64,000 nt of DNA, taken from Toxorhynchites rutilus septentrionalis (taxonomy: Eukaryota > Arthropoda > Insecta > Diptera > Culicidae). Location: the NCBI RefSeq assembly GCF_029784135.1, contig NC_073746.1:62656097-62720096 (forward strand), written 5' to 3'. The notes below the pieces were generated by a model. It did not search any database, was not told the origin of the DNA, and worked only from the letters and a program-made list of their open reading frames with translations. The position numbers and the translations under genes were made by a program. Of the stretch, positions 23,214-38,200 are shown one piece after another. Each line of letters starts with the position of its first letter. Position 1 is the stretch's first letter.

Positions 23214-26200
23214 CTGAAAATAAGTTTTTGTGTAATCATTTGCAGCGAACCAAAAGGGCCTGGCTGGGTAAGGAAATAAAAAATTCACCCGAACTAAATC
23301 ACCAGCTCTATGGAAAATATTGTATAGGGTAGCAAATGAGATGTTTTAGCTATTTTTGAACCTTTATGCCTATGAATCTATGGTGAAAACGTACTTTAAT
23401 TTTTTTGGCACGCCATTCTCAATAGCTTCGAGATAAAAACTTGAAAAAAAATACTGAAAGTGCATATAACTATGGTGTATCGAGAAATATTATCAAAAAA
23501 TGTTCATCAAAAATTGAAGTACTAAAAAAAATTAATAATCGATTTTTTTTTAAGATTCAAAGATTCAGTTTTACTCTAATTCGTATTTCAATGTATTCCT
23601 ACACATTTTCAAAATATGTGTGATTTATTTCCTGAATTTTAACAATGTTGCGCGGTACAAAAAAATATATATTTCCAAATTTTGATTTTCTTTTTAATTT
23701 TGAGCAAGCAAACCATTTATCACGACAATGTCATGCGAAAACAGAATAGAAACTGAGAGAGGTTGGCGTCGACATCATGCCTCATACCGTATGACTCATA
23801 CGCACTTTATATATAGCACTTTATGTTTAATTTTAGGTTATGATTTCTATACTCATGATTTTTTATGCTGGCTACAAAAAGGCGACCATCTTAGCAACCC
23901 CTTGAGTAGAAAGCAGTAGATCATAAAAAATCCAAATCCAAGATGGCCGCTGTTAGAGGCGAATGAACTGCAAAGTTTAAAGCCTCTTAAAAATAAAGAA
24001 AGAAAGAAGAATGGCCGCAGTCACAAAATGATCAATTTTTTTTTATTAACTCCAACTCCCGTATATCAGTTATATGGATATGAAATGGAAAAATATAATC
24101 ATCAAAATCATAAATAAACCAATTTAAAAAAAAAGTTCAAATGTACTAATAATACAGCTAATGTACTAAAAACTAGAAAATAAAATAATTTTAAAAAATT
24201 CCCCCGCTCCCAATAATTATTGTATTATATTAAAAGAAAACAGTCGGAAATTCGACAATATATTAGTCACATATCGTAAAACATTCGAAAAAAAACTATG
24301 GTCTTTTTCCTTCGTTACTTTGTAACTATCAGTCCCAGTAATCAACGTGTTTCTTACGAGAAGTTCAATGTCAGTCCTTAGAAACCGACACGGGGCTCAA
24401 CGTGTTAAGTTAAACGGTTTCATTGTGATTAAACATACTAATAATACAGATAATGTATCAAAAGCTATAAAAAAATTAAGCAAGTAGCAGTTAGCAGTCA
24501 GATGAAGCGCGGTCATCTGTGTGGGAGGAATTCGATGCATTGGTTGGCAAACTTCAAGCCTAAGGGAAAGACGGGGTAAGACCGCCCGGTGGGGTAAGGC
24601 GGACCACTTCTAGTTTTATCAGAAATCCTCAGTACAGTAGAACCCCGATTATCCGCTAAATAGTCAGGCTAGGTCACCGCGGATAATGCGATATACGAGG
24701 TGTAAACACGAAATAAGTATATTTCAGCCTGAAAACTATGTTTTATCAATAAAGGAATCATTAAACTATCCATCTGTAAGGTCGTGTGCACCAGTGGTAA
24801 AATAATATAAAAGCCATAACCAAAACAAAAGAGCAAGTCTTTAAGTCACACTGACAAATTTTGGGGAGCTCTATAGAATTACTATGGAACTCGCTTTCGT
24901 GGATAATCCGCACCGCGGATCATCCGCTCGCGGATAAACGGGTTCCACTGTATTTTGGAAAATATGCTACGCAAGAAGCATTAATAGCATATTTTTGTCA
25001 TTTCGAAACACCTTGCAACACTTAAGTGCACGGAATATCAAAATTGTAAACAAAATAAAGTTTCCGTCCATTACGGTTGCAAGCGATCTAATTTTCAAGG
25101 TAACCAAAATAAGGATTCCTCCAGCAAAAACTGTATATTCCGTTAGTTTCCATTATCCCAGTCCTTCTGTAGATTGTTCCGGTTCAGCCTGCGTGAAAAG
25201 GTATGTAAAATATAATATAAAATGCGCGTAAGGTGCAAAAAAATGCATGTCGCGGATGTAATGGACGTAAGATAAGCTGAATATGGCTAAAGCGAAAGTG
25301 GATAACGGCATGTCGATCAGGACAGCATCAGTAAGTTTTGGAAGACATAGAACCACCAAAAAATCAAAGGCAATAAATCACGGACGATGAAGCTCGGATC
25401 CATTGATCCAGTTTTTTCCACTACTCAGGAACAAGAACTGGTGGAGCATTTGCTGCAGCTAGAGAATCGATTCTACGCCATCACAATGCGAGATGTCAAG
25501 GAACTGGCATTCGAACTGGCTGAACGAAACAACATATCGAATCGGAACTAGAAATACCTACTTCGGGTCATTCAGACTTCACGTGAACATATTTTGAGAG
25601 ATTTTGAGGCCCACGTAGATAATCGTCCTTATAAATACCGAAAATTTGGTACATTTTTCCCGAATATTTTTAAAACTCTGCACGTGGAATATGGATGGCC
25701 TTTTCAGAAGCTTGTGTGTAGTTTATGAACAACTCTAAACATTTAGCACTTTAGCACTAGGCTAAACTGTTTGAAAATAGCATCGCTCCGTCTTACCCCA
25801 TCATGGTCCGTTTTACCCCGCGGGTGGTCTTGCTTACCCCGTCAGCAAAATAAAAAGTATTTTTTATCATTTCAAAAATTAATGAAAAAACGCCAAAAAT
25901 GTTATACAATCAACTGTTACACATTTTTTAGTAGTAGATTATTATATACTCAATTATATGCAGCACAACAAATAGGGCAGATTCTGAAAGACGTTTCACT
26001 GAAAATTGGTTTTCTTAGGGGGGCGGTCTTACCCCGTCTTTCCCTACATGATTCAGAAGCTGCTGCGAATGAGCGAATGAGTGAATGATTTTCCTCGATT
26101 ACAGAATATGTTTGCAGTGAAAGACGTAATAGACTTTCATCAGATAACATCGAGAAGATCATGATTATAAACAAAAATATGCAATGATCATGATTGTGAA

Positions 26201-29200
26201 GAAAACCTACAATAAAGTAATATTTTTGTTATTCTATGCACAAATTAATGTTTTAAACTTTTATTTTACGTCTTCCTTCTTCACAGATTTGGATATATCG
26301 CTTCTTGAAAAGAGCCATCGATAGCCACTTCAGATAAGTATTTACTAAACAATGCGTTTTAATGTGTATTTCCCTCTTTTTTCCAAAAATGACTTCACAA
26401 ATTAATAGCTTTCAAACCACTGAACGGATTAAGATGATCAACATAGCAAATTAAAGCATATTAGCTATCCTTTCTTGGAAAAATATTACGTTTGCAGAAG
26501 ATTTGGATTTTGTTTTAGTAATTATTGATTGTATTTGTTTTTATGGTTTTCATGGTGTCGATACATAGGGCACTATATATATTTTTTTTCTGAAAACTGA
26601 GGAATTTTTTACATAACATATCCAAAAACAAGGGAGGCGTTATTTTTTGTTCTTGATTTATAATTTTTAAAAATTCACCGATGGTACGAAAAATAATTTT
26701 TCCTCTTTTTCTTAAATTTACTTTTTTTTTAAAAAAACATCACTTTTGAACTGCTGGGCCGATTTAGATGACCGATATATCAATTTAAAGCCAATGAGTT
26801 GGTTTGTCATGTCGTACTTTGGTTTTAGTCGCATGAATGTAGTCTATTCGCATAGGAATATTAAACGAAAACTGAAAACATGTTAGCTTTGAAAAATCAT
26901 AACTCGAAAACGAAAAAAATGTTACCCCTCTGATATTGACGTAGGACCACGTCTTTCATTTCTATACCGGGGTGTAAAATCAAAGTTTCGAAAACGAAAG
27001 CGTTACGCCGGAGACCGAGATTTTGAGTGTTAATAGCTCCTAAACAACTGAACGAAATGGTATGATAAACACTTCATTCGAAAGATAAAATGTCTACGCG
27101 TTCTATACTTGTTACTTTCTGATCCAAAAACTTGTTTCAATAGTCTTAAATTTGCTTTCAAAATAGGCTATTGAAATCACCAATCGGTATATAAGCGAGC
27201 GCCGCTCGGAAATCCACTCAGTTCTAATTGAACAGCGATTGGAGCATGTTGTCGCTGTTGTGGTGAAGCTCTTCATTTATCATGAAAGCGCGGATGAACG
27301 GTGTCACCAAGAGCCTGTTTGTGCACCTTAGGCCAGAAGGGAATCCATCAGGAGGAGAGTGATGCTACAAACGGATCCCCGGGAAGATCTCGAAGCAGCC
27401 GCTACACAGACACACATACACGCACGGAATTCTTTCCGTTTGGATCGAGAAAGATCCGGAAAATAATCTGCCAGTTCCTCTAGGAATTTAAAAATACATT
27501 CATGTGAAAGAGTTAATTTGAATGTTTTCTATCCATGTAACACTGTGACCAAATATGTTTCAATCAAGTGCTATTAACAGATGGTTATCGAGTTAGCATT
27601 AACCACTGGTGGGCTTCCAGTATCGAGGAAAATGTGGAAATATCTAATCGTTACTGAAAATAATCTGCCAGTTCCTCTGGGAATTTAAAATTACATTCAT
27701 GTGAAAAAGTTTACTTTAATGTTTTCTATCCATGTAACACTGTGACCAAATACTTTTGGTTTTCTGATTTTTCAATCAATCGCAATCAACAGGATAGCTT
27801 CTGAAGATTATTCTTCCCCAACAGTAGGATATTTCCGTATCCAATATTGGATGCATAAAACCATGTGCCTCAAACGTAACGCTCTCGTTTTCGAAGTTCT
27901 CCAAATATTCATTCATTCAGAATGAATTCAGATTCAACTTCATACAAATGATCTCTAAATCAACGATAGTCCTACGTCACCCTTGCGGTTATACCATAGA
28001 TATAACCCACTTCCTGCTTTTGGATATGTTATGTGAAAAAGCCTCAGCTTTCAAGAAAAAAAAAGAAAAAAAATTATGCCCTTGGTCCCGAAACCATGTA
28101 AACTAGGAGAACTAATCAAACAAATTGAACCAAAATTTGCATATGGAGGTTTTAGGAAACAATAAATGTTTCTATGGTGCTTCGACACACCTACCCCCTC
28201 TCAAGGGCAAGGGGGATGCCACACAAAAGAAACACAAACTTCTGCATAACTCTAGAACTAATCAAGCAAATGAGGCCCAATTTGGGATGTGAAGGTTTTG
28301 GAAAATTCGAAAAATTGTCACTCTTTAACGCTCGTAAAATTTAGTTATGAGAAAAAAAAGTTTTCACTCAAAAACGAAATACATTGAGAAAAAATATAAT
28401 TCATCAACAAAATTCATTTTTTTATGAATAAATGTTAGAATACCAAAAATAAATCAGGACACTCCAAAAGCATCTCAAAATCAGGACATATCCTGCTAAA
28501 TCAGGACAGATGGTACCTCTAATAGCGAATTCCTTTTTCAAAACTGAGTTAGTGCCACACTGACTCTGTAATAAAAAAACGTTTTCAGTTTCACGAATGT
28601 TGGTGTGCGTTATATAGTCTGATTTGTTTATACAGGTAAACTTCGATATAACGTACATTTCACTTTCAAAATTGTACGTTGTATCGAATTGTACGTTATA
28701 TCGAAGCATAATAAAGTACTCACAAAGGTAGTATATAATACTTTATTGTGTTGCTTTTTTAGTAAAGTTAATGAATAACTTCAATCAGAAGATGAAGCCA
28801 GCCTTTCTCATGATGTTTCCCTTCGTACTGTTGATTAAAACATGATTCATTTAGAATCCGGAATCACAAAACCAGCTGTATTTCGGGATTGATTGAAGGT
28901 ACAAAACTTGTTTTAGCATCACAATACAGATATTCCATTATTCTATCAGAAAAAAAAATTGAAAAAATGTTTCCTTTACACTTTGAAAATGTGTACGTTA
29001 TATCGAGTGACGTTATATCGAGGGTACGTTATAACCAAGGCGCCTCTATATGTACCAGGTGAAACAATCATATGAAATGCACTTTCAGCCATATTGGAAA
29101 TGCTGTCGGTATTGTTTACAAACAGCATCAGAAAGCTGCCGGCGGCTCTCTAAAAACTGCTACGACGCTTATTCGAACGATGCCTACTATGTTCGGGTTT

Positions 29201-32200
29201 CGCGAATTTATGTGAAAAAGAAAGAATGATTTTGTAGAATTTCATTCTCATATCCACTACTCTTGCATGTGAAAATGCAAAAATGGCGTATCCTAGCAAT
29301 AACAAAACAAACAACCCCCGCTCCACAAACCGTAATCCCCTTCTTATTGAAGTGATGATGTTGCTTCACCTGTTCTACATTTATGCAAGCGCCTTGGTTA
29401 TAACGAGGGTACGTTATATCGAAGTTTCCCTGTATTTGCGATGACAAATGTGTAGTGTCGACGTCTGGTGGCGATATTAGTGCATGGGAGATATTTTTTT
29501 TTCTATCAGATCAGAATTTCAGAAAAAAAACCGCGTATTCCATCACATGAAATAAGTATTCGATACGTTAAAGTAAATTTTCATTCATAATTTATGTTTA
29601 TTTCACCTGAAAATCCATAATTATTTTCGCCTCCCAAAGAAAGCAAACAAAGCTTAATGCCGTCTATGCGAATATACTCTTCAAAATCAGAATCCGAATA
29701 GGATTACGATTCCAATAATACAAAAGCAAAAACAGTAGGTTTTCCATTTTCATAGTCTTTATTTTTAGATTTTTCCAAAACAATACTCGGAACTTGACAG
29801 TTCAGTTTAGTTGTATTGGTGAACCCGAGTGCGAACCCGTGAAAAATCTCAGTGCGAGACTAACAGCTTTTGGAGTGAACCTAGTGCGAAACTGGGTTGA
29901 AACTGAGTGAATAAAAAAACGTTTTGACAGCAGTTAATGTGGCATTGAGTTGAAACTGAACAAAAACGAATTCACTATAATTTAGTGGATCTGTATCCAC
30001 TGTAATGCGAATTAGAGTAGTACTGAATCTTTAAATCCCAAAAAAAAAAAAAAACAATATTTAAGTTAAATTTAAGGTAAATGATTTTGGTTTGTCCAGT
30101 CGAAAATATGATCATGGTTTGTCCACTTTTTTGAATGCTCTAGTTCAGCGCACGTGTGTCAAATCAGGTAATCGAATGTTTCAAAACATAAATAAATTTG
30201 TCTTTTTCATTATTTACAGTAGTTTTATAGTATATTTTTACGGATTCACATGTTTTAAAGGATTATGAAATCCACCTTCTATTGGTGTCAATGCGCCCTT
30301 CATTTGAGATAACTTTTAATCAATCACCAGATGACTATTTGGAACGTATTCAGACGCTTTCTGGATTATAACTTTTACAAATATTGTAAACATCATGCTT
30401 ACACACTATTTGTATCATATTTACATAGCTAGAACATGGAACTAATGCATTTCGATGACCTCAAATCTGATCATGATTTCGCGCATAGCAGAAATGAAGT
30501 TTCTCTGTGTTGAGGTGAACACTTCCCTAGAGAAGACAATATTCTGAAGAAAGTCTAAATTATGAATGGATCAATATGATGACAGTAAACTCAATCAATG
30601 AGAAATGCAGCATCTACATAAAAATTCGAATTTTTCCATTCAAATATGGTGATTTCTAAAACCGGACAAACCATGATCAAAGGTGGACAAACCTTGATCA
30701 TAATTTCTTCTTGAGGAAAAACGTTCAAAAAGGTAAAAATTTGAATAATGTCAGCGCCTTATGGTATAGGGGGTCTCCGTAGCCACAAAACTCAGGGCCC
30801 CCATTGACCATCTTTGTGTTGTTACAGAATAGCTACGTCCACGCAACAATCATCAGCGATGGAGATCGATCCACGGTCGAAATAAGATCGATTCATCCAT
30901 ACAACTGCTCTGCTCTGCAAGACACATCGGGCTGCTGTTCTATAAATAACTCAACAATGGATCAACGACTGTCTCCGCTGTCCAGTCTCAACTGGATAAT
31001 GGAAGAACAGATAGAAAACTCTTACGCCTAAATGGCTACTGTGTAAATTTGTACCATTTGCAATGGTATAGAAGGGAATACTCTAACGCCGAAAAATGGC
31101 AACTGTGTAATGTGCTAATTATAGATATGATAAATATGTGACATGTGCACGATTAAAATTCGGCTCTGTTACAGCTAAAATGCTGCTATTGAGCCTAAAA
31201 TAAACAAAAGGGATAAAAAAACGCCTTATGGTAGTTTTAGCTACTATAGAGTTGGGGCTTTTCAAAAAACCCAAGCTAGTCTTGATTCTTGATGTGATTT
31301 TCATAAAGAAAAATCGATTTGCATTTACTAGTTGAGTGAAAACACCCTAAATCGGAGAAACCAAGATTATTTACCCTATTTCAATTTTTGATGAAAACAA
31401 TTTTTGATAATATTTCTTGATACACCATAGTAAGATACACTTTCAGTATGTTGTTCAAATTTTTATCTCGAAGCAATTGAGAATGGCGTGCAAAAATTGA
31501 AAAATACGTTTTTCACCATAAATTCATAGACATAGGGATTCAAAAAAATAGTCAAAATATCCTATTTTCCGTAGAGCACCTGATTTGGTTTGGTGGCATT
31601 TTTCACATCCTCACCCAGCCAGGCCCTTTGGAAACAATACCTGCAACAACACTGTGTTTGATGTCGGATTCATATATTTGATGATTTCGTCCAAAACATG
31701 AAGGAGAAAATTTAAGTTTTCAAACTTTTCCGGTGCGATATCCAGCAGCGAGCGAAACAAGCAACACATCTGCGGATTTTGTATCCAATTCTTAATCAGA
31801 TACTGTCCCTGGGAGCTTTTAATCAGCCGTCCGAGATAATTCAGTACCTTATTCGCGGTGTACTCCTGCGACTTGGCGGACTTTCCCGCACTTGTCAGCC
31901 GCTGAATCAGCTTGCGATACTTAGCCATGTTTGGTTTGCTGATAGCGGGATGCGTCAGAACAATCTCCACAGCTTCCTCGATTTCTTTCGACTTGGAACC
32001 AGACCTACTGTGCTCGGAGACAGTCCTGGTTCGGGTTTTATCGCCCAGATCGATGTGGAGCGGCTCCATGACCGTCACGTTCATTATCGGAGGATCCCCG
32101 ATAGGTCGATTCTCTAGCTCTAGTGCCTGAATCGAGATGTGTCCATTTTTGGCACCTCTGGCTTGTTGAATCTCTACCAGCTGCGCCAGATAGTTTTTGT

Positions 32201-35200
32201 GCATGATTGCATTGTTCACGGCATCGAACTGTTCGATTACAGCTCGATCCAACAGTGCCAACAGTTTCGACATCGAATTAATGGGTGTGCCAAAGTTTTG
32301 CACAAAAAGCACGATCTGATCGGGTGTTAAACCTAGCAGCGCAGCATCCACCAACCGCTCGACGTTACTTCGTATCATTTTCAGCTTCAACCAGTCCGGC
32401 AGAATCTGCACCGGTTCGGATGTGTCGATATTGAAGGCTTGCGGAGGGGGCGCTCCCTCCGGGAACCAATAGTCCAAAATTTGCGACGCTACCGGAATAT
32501 AGGTAGAATGCGTTAACAGTATCACGAAGGCTTGAATTATGTTGAGGTGAATGTGGCATTGGCTCTCGTCCGCAAATTGCACCAGCAGTAAATCCTGGTA
32601 CTCCGCGAAGGCCTGCGTTATTTTGAATTCCCTCAACTTGATGAGGAAGTTGTTGAACATAACGAACAGACAGTTGAGCGTTTGCACCCGTGCCTCGCTC
32701 TGATCGATCGCGGTAGGAATGATGTGCGAGAAGATGGTACTGCGCTCTACAATCAAGTGTGACATATCCATCACGTGTTCCAGCATATCCGGCTCCGAGT
32801 CCATAGAAGTATGGGCTGCGATGAATTGTATGTAAACCATGACCAGTTCGGGTGAGTTTTCGACCTGGCAGGCAGCTCGAAGCTGTACCACCACGTTAGG
32901 CCGAGCGTAGATAAAGTGGGGAATTACTGGTAAATATCGGAGCAACCAGTCGGAATTGTTGCTCTCGATGGGTATCGATTCGTTTGGATCTTGAAAAACC
33001 TGAAACAGAAGAAGAAATTGAATTAATTTTATTTATCTATTATTCATTTATCTAACATCGTCTAAAGAAAATCTGCATCACTTTCTGCTTTTAGAAAATT
33101 CCTTGAAACCCATCAGATGTTTTTCATATGAAGATTGTTTCTGACCGATGCTGTTAATCAGTTTCTGTTTAAATAATTAAATCAAACCTCGAGCCTGCAT
33201 ATCAAATTACACGAGAATAGGAAGGATAAAAGGAATCCCATATGAAAGTAGCTCAGATTATACTGATCACGAGGTGGATAAATTCGGGGTTTCAATGAGT
33301 TAAAGAAGGTATTATTAATCAACAAAATTGTAGAAATGGTTCTTACAAAATGATTCCAAACATGACCTATACTAAATGCTTCTCAATATTCAAACGAGTG
33401 AGACAGAGCTAAGAAAAAGAAAATGCGAGATGTTCATTATTATACATAATAGTAATATTTTATCTCTAGAGTAATTTATAGAAAGAGAAAATGAAATTAC
33501 ATTTCCATATGTTGAACAAATACATTATTCACGGGCAACCAAGTATTCCTCCTCATCTTTGAACCAGCGTTTGATTCAGCAAATGAATCATGGGATGAGT
33601 CCGAATAGTTGGTATTGAAATACCGAATCATCGAGATATAATCGCAAACTTGTCTTTCTAAAACATTAATTAAAAGCTTAATTAAAAGGAATATTATCTC
33701 ATACACTGTATTAAATTTACCTACATAACGTTCAAACGTCCGAAATTATGCAACCGATTTGAAGTTCAAACGCAACTGACATGTCTCTTATTAACGAGAA
33801 TGAACTCTTTCACTTCACGGAGTTTATTTTTACACGGAACTGTCCGTGACAATGATGATATGGATGATATACACAAAAAGATTAAGTGAAGTGTAAGTGA
33901 CGTGAAAGCGTATGTGACAATGGTGTTCGTGATCAGGCCCTGCTTGATTTAGCCTTCATCACTGAGCCCGATGTTGTTAATCTTCTTGAGCCATCAGCAC
34001 CACTACTGGAGATAGACCAACATCACAGGCCGTTCATCATCAATCTGGACGTTCAATGCAACTCGATCGTAACGTCTGATCACGAATCTTCTCCACAATC
34101 GAATTTCAGGCTTTGTAACTACGGCTCATTAAACGACTTTTCTATTACCGACTGGCAACAAATTGTAACCGGAGACTCCGTAGATGTATTGGATGATCGT
34201 CTTCTTCTTCTTGAATGGCACTAACGTTCCAGTGGAACTTTTGTCTTCTCAACGTAGCATTACTTGCGTCATTTTTATTAGTAGTACTTGGTTGCGATTT
34301 CTATTCCGAATAACACGCCTTGAATGTACTCTGAAAGCTCTAGAATACGCGCGACCACAGTGCAAGCCGGAAGAATTTTCTTTGACGAAAAATCCCCCGG
34401 CCAGAACGGGAATCGAACCCGATATCTATGCCAAATTACACGAAACCGGTTATCCACGGGTTCCTCCCCAACGACGTGTGGCGAGGCGTACTTCATGGCA
34501 ACCCTGGTGGAATTCTCAGTTACGCAACTAACGGAATGTACTGCGTAAGTCGCGCAAACGATATCTGAATAACCGAACAATCGATAGTGAAAACAGCCTC
34601 AGACAGCTTCCTAAAGGTTAGCCACGAAGAATACGCCAAACGAACGCAAACAAACCTGAAGCAAAAACCGGTGGAGTTGTAGAAGTTCGTCAAATCACAG
34701 TGGTCTAGTAACCATATTCCGGACAAAGTGGGATTCAATGGGATCACTGCTAGTACTTCTCTTGAACAACACGAATTCACCACCATTGCTTCCAACGAGT
34801 ATCAGTCGCATACAGAAAAATGACTTCAACATTACAACACAGCAGTTCACACTAGTTGTTGTCATGAAAACCCTGGAAAACATTGATGCATCAAAAGGTC
34901 CTGGAGCAGATGGCATTCCTCGGCCCCTTTTGAAGTATTGTGCTAGACCACTTGCTTAGCCGATTTCCTGCCACGCCGATAGCCACGATTGCTCCAATTC
35001 ACTAAGCAGGAAATCAAAATCAAGATCGAGAATCACCGTGGAGTATCGCTTTTCTGGGGGGTCTCCGTACCCACATTGGTTGCGCGTTCGCTCAGTAAGC
35101 GATCGATCGTGAGTTCAAAACTCAGGACCCTCATTGACCATCTTTGTGTTGTTACAGAATAACTACGTCCACGCAACAATCATCAGCGATGGAGATCGAT

Positions 35201-38200
35201 CCACGGTCGAAATAAGATCGATTCATCCATACAACTGCTCTGCTCTGCAAGACACATCGGGATGTTGTTCTATAAATAACTCAACAATGATCAATCACCT
35301 GTCTCCGCTGTCCGGAAGAACAGAAGGAAAACTCTTACGCCTAAATGGCTACTGTGTAAATGTGTACCATATGCAATGGTATAGAAGGGAATACTCTAAC
35401 GCCGAAAATTGGCAACTGTGTAAGGTGCCAATTAAAGATATGATAAACATGTGACATTCGGCTCTGTTACAGCTAAAATGCTAATGAGCTGAGTTTCTGA
35501 GTATCTAAAGGCGCGTCCACATTATGCCGAATGATGCCGATCGGCCTATACCAGGCGGCATATTCGGTTCGTTATGTAATGAGGACGCCACATCGGGTGC
35601 ACGAAGCCGAAGCCTCATCGGATGTACGAATCCGTCACGAACACACGAAGCACAATGTCGTCAACGCTAATTTACTTCGTTTTGTTTTGGTTCGACTTTC
35701 TCGAACCGGACCCACTTGTTTCGGGTTGGGTTCGGTTTGTTTCGAGTCGGTTTTCGGCACGTCGGGCGGTACGTCCACATTTACTCGGCTTTACCGGGCG
35801 GCCAAGGCCGCTCGGCGTAATGTGGACGCGTCTTAAGTTTCAACACGGGTTTGTCTAGCACCGATCTACTACCACAAAATATAAAATTGTATAAAAAAAG
35901 AAACACCAGATAGTCAAACCAGAAGAGCCCACCGGGTCACGTGGGGCCCCGAGCCGCATGTTGAGTATAGCTGTGCTAGAAGATGACTCTTCATCCTCTT
36001 GATTCAAATCAAATAAATAAAATTAAAAAATTACATCGAGTCAACAATCAAACACCGGTGCGCTTACCTTCAATAATAGCTTCAGTCCACGTATTGCCGA
36101 TTGGCGGGCCTGGTTCGAAAACGATGACAGCCGCCTCAAGAAATACTCGAGAACCTCGCAAATCGTCTGATGATCGCCACTTTCGTCCTGAATCACTTTC
36201 TGCAGATAGAGCAGCAGCTCCGCCTCACGGCTGTTCTCCACGATGACGGTGCCCGAGTTTGATAGCAAAAATTCACACAAACACTGGACGGGGAGATGGT
36301 TGAAATCACCATCACTGTTCTGCACCAAATCGGCCAACCACGGCATCGATTGAGAGGTTCCATGTCGTTGAATTATTTCTAACAGCAGGTCGGGCTTACG
36401 GCTGCGACACAGCAGATGGCCCAGCCGATGAGTCACATTCAGAGATTGGATCTGTTCCAAAACTTGGTTGGGTGGACGACGCGCTACGCCACGGGGATCC
36501 ATCAGTATAAGCTGCGACAGAAGCAGACTATTCTGCTCCGTGATGATATTGGAAGCGAGGTGATTCTCGAACTCCAGAATTTGGCTCTTCTCGGCGGCAG
36601 CAACCTGTAGCTCCTCGTCCGAAAGTTTCGTGGGACCAATCTGGTTGGTGATGCACATTTCCATCAGTGTGCGCAGCATTGGATATTGCTCCCAACAGAA
36701 TGACCCAAACATAGAGGGATTGTGAGCCGATATGAGTAACAGTATTATCCATGTTTTCCAATACAGGGAGGAAATGGCCAAATTCGGAGGCTCATAGTTC
36801 TGGGGTAAGACTATATTGTCCGGATGGTGATATTCGGACATTTTAAACAGCAGATCGATTATTTCTAGATTCGCCACTTCCAGCGGCGGATAATCGATGT
36901 GTCGAAGAGATCCTGCTCGACGAACAAGCTGCTCTATAATTTCCATGGTGTCTGGTATAGTGAACGGAATTTCCTTCGTAATTCCTATCAAAATGATACG
37001 CAACATTGAGTTCTGCTGGAGAGGAATTTCCGATACCACTCTCAGGAGCGGAGCACGTTCAGGCTCAGGGGGCCACTGATCCCCCTTCGCATAGGCTTCT
37101 GGGGTATCTAGCAGAAGTATTTTGTGGAAAGCTAGTTTGAAATCGTTCGGAGAAGGTTTGTATACGATTGGAACGACTTCATGCATCCATGTCAGGGCAT
37201 CGAATTGAATCAGTGACATCTGTTGATAGAACGTGGTCAAAGCAGGGAAACTCTTCGGTTCCCTTCCGCTTCTGATTGACGCGTTAGCTTCCCGGACCTG
37301 GGGAGACACCGAGAGAAACATGCACAAACAAACCAGATCAACGATGGAATGAAAAATTCGGTCACGAAACTCTGAGTTCGCCACTTGTGGAGTCAAATCC
37401 GCACGGTTCGTCAACAATGCCTTACAAAACACCATCAAATGGATATCGTAACGTAACATTTTCACCAATTCCCGAAGGAACACCCTCAGTGTTCGCAGGA
37501 CATCTTCACGCTGCAGTAAACATTCTTGATAAATCTCAGCGAGGTGTCGAGCCGATTCGTTCGGTTTAGCCTGAAACATAGTAGCAAGCATACCCATGTT
37601 ATTAGGATTACGCGCGTTCGAAAGTTCGTTCTGGACCACATATTTCAGCATTGTGGTTAAAATCTCCGATTGGCAGTTGATCATCTCTTTTAAGCAGATC
37701 ATGAAAATGTTTATCAGCGGTTTAGTTTTGAGTCGCATCTTCACCAGGTTTGATAACACCTCGTGATCCTTTGTGCTTTGACCAGTTACATTATAGCAGA
37801 TAAAAGTCAACAATTCCTGTGCAGGTTTCATGAGCTTTCCATTGTGAATCCACATCTCTAGACGTGGTATTGCGAGTGCTCTCACCTCCGGAATTCCACA
37901 AGCAAGAGAAAGATACTTCAGAAAGGTTCTTGTCGAACAATCGGGGGCTTGTCTTCTATTCAATTGATCTTTCGCCCCTTCAACGATTAATTTCTCCACC
38001 TGATCTTGAATATGTACGAAGCGTGGAGGATTCGCATCTGGGTCTTTTCCAAGTGCGTCACCAAACATTCCACTATCCGTCGAGTGTTCGTCATCAATGG
38101 AAAGATTATCTCTGGTGTTCGGATTCAGGGTACTCAGCTCAGGTTGAAGCATCCATTTGGGTGGAATTTTACTACCGAACGCAGCTACGCAATTATCCGT

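Larger units (their letters stand above)
24563..26044. mobile_element. pogo/Tigger-like DNA transposon remnant
   Basis: Inverted ends GGGAAAGACGGGGTAAGACC on the left and the complementary ggtcttaccccgtctttccc on the right, close to TA dinucleotides. Inside are a CENP-B-type helix-turn-helix remnant (25387-25551) and a nested TA-flanked MITE (24635-24950). Further copies of the gcggtcttaccccgtc motif lie at about 25790-25845. Confidence 0.6.

Noticed and set aside
23214..23288. Extension of INTS1 exon 3 upstream to an ATG at 23288
   Set aside because: These codons lie in the intron repeat arm; the acceptor at 23214 joins in frame to exon 2 and matches the family.
27180..27480. Promoter-like segment with tataagcgagcg in INTS1 intron 2
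   Set aside because: It is followed only by short frames without homology and lies in repeat-rich DNA; not enough to call a promoter or gene.
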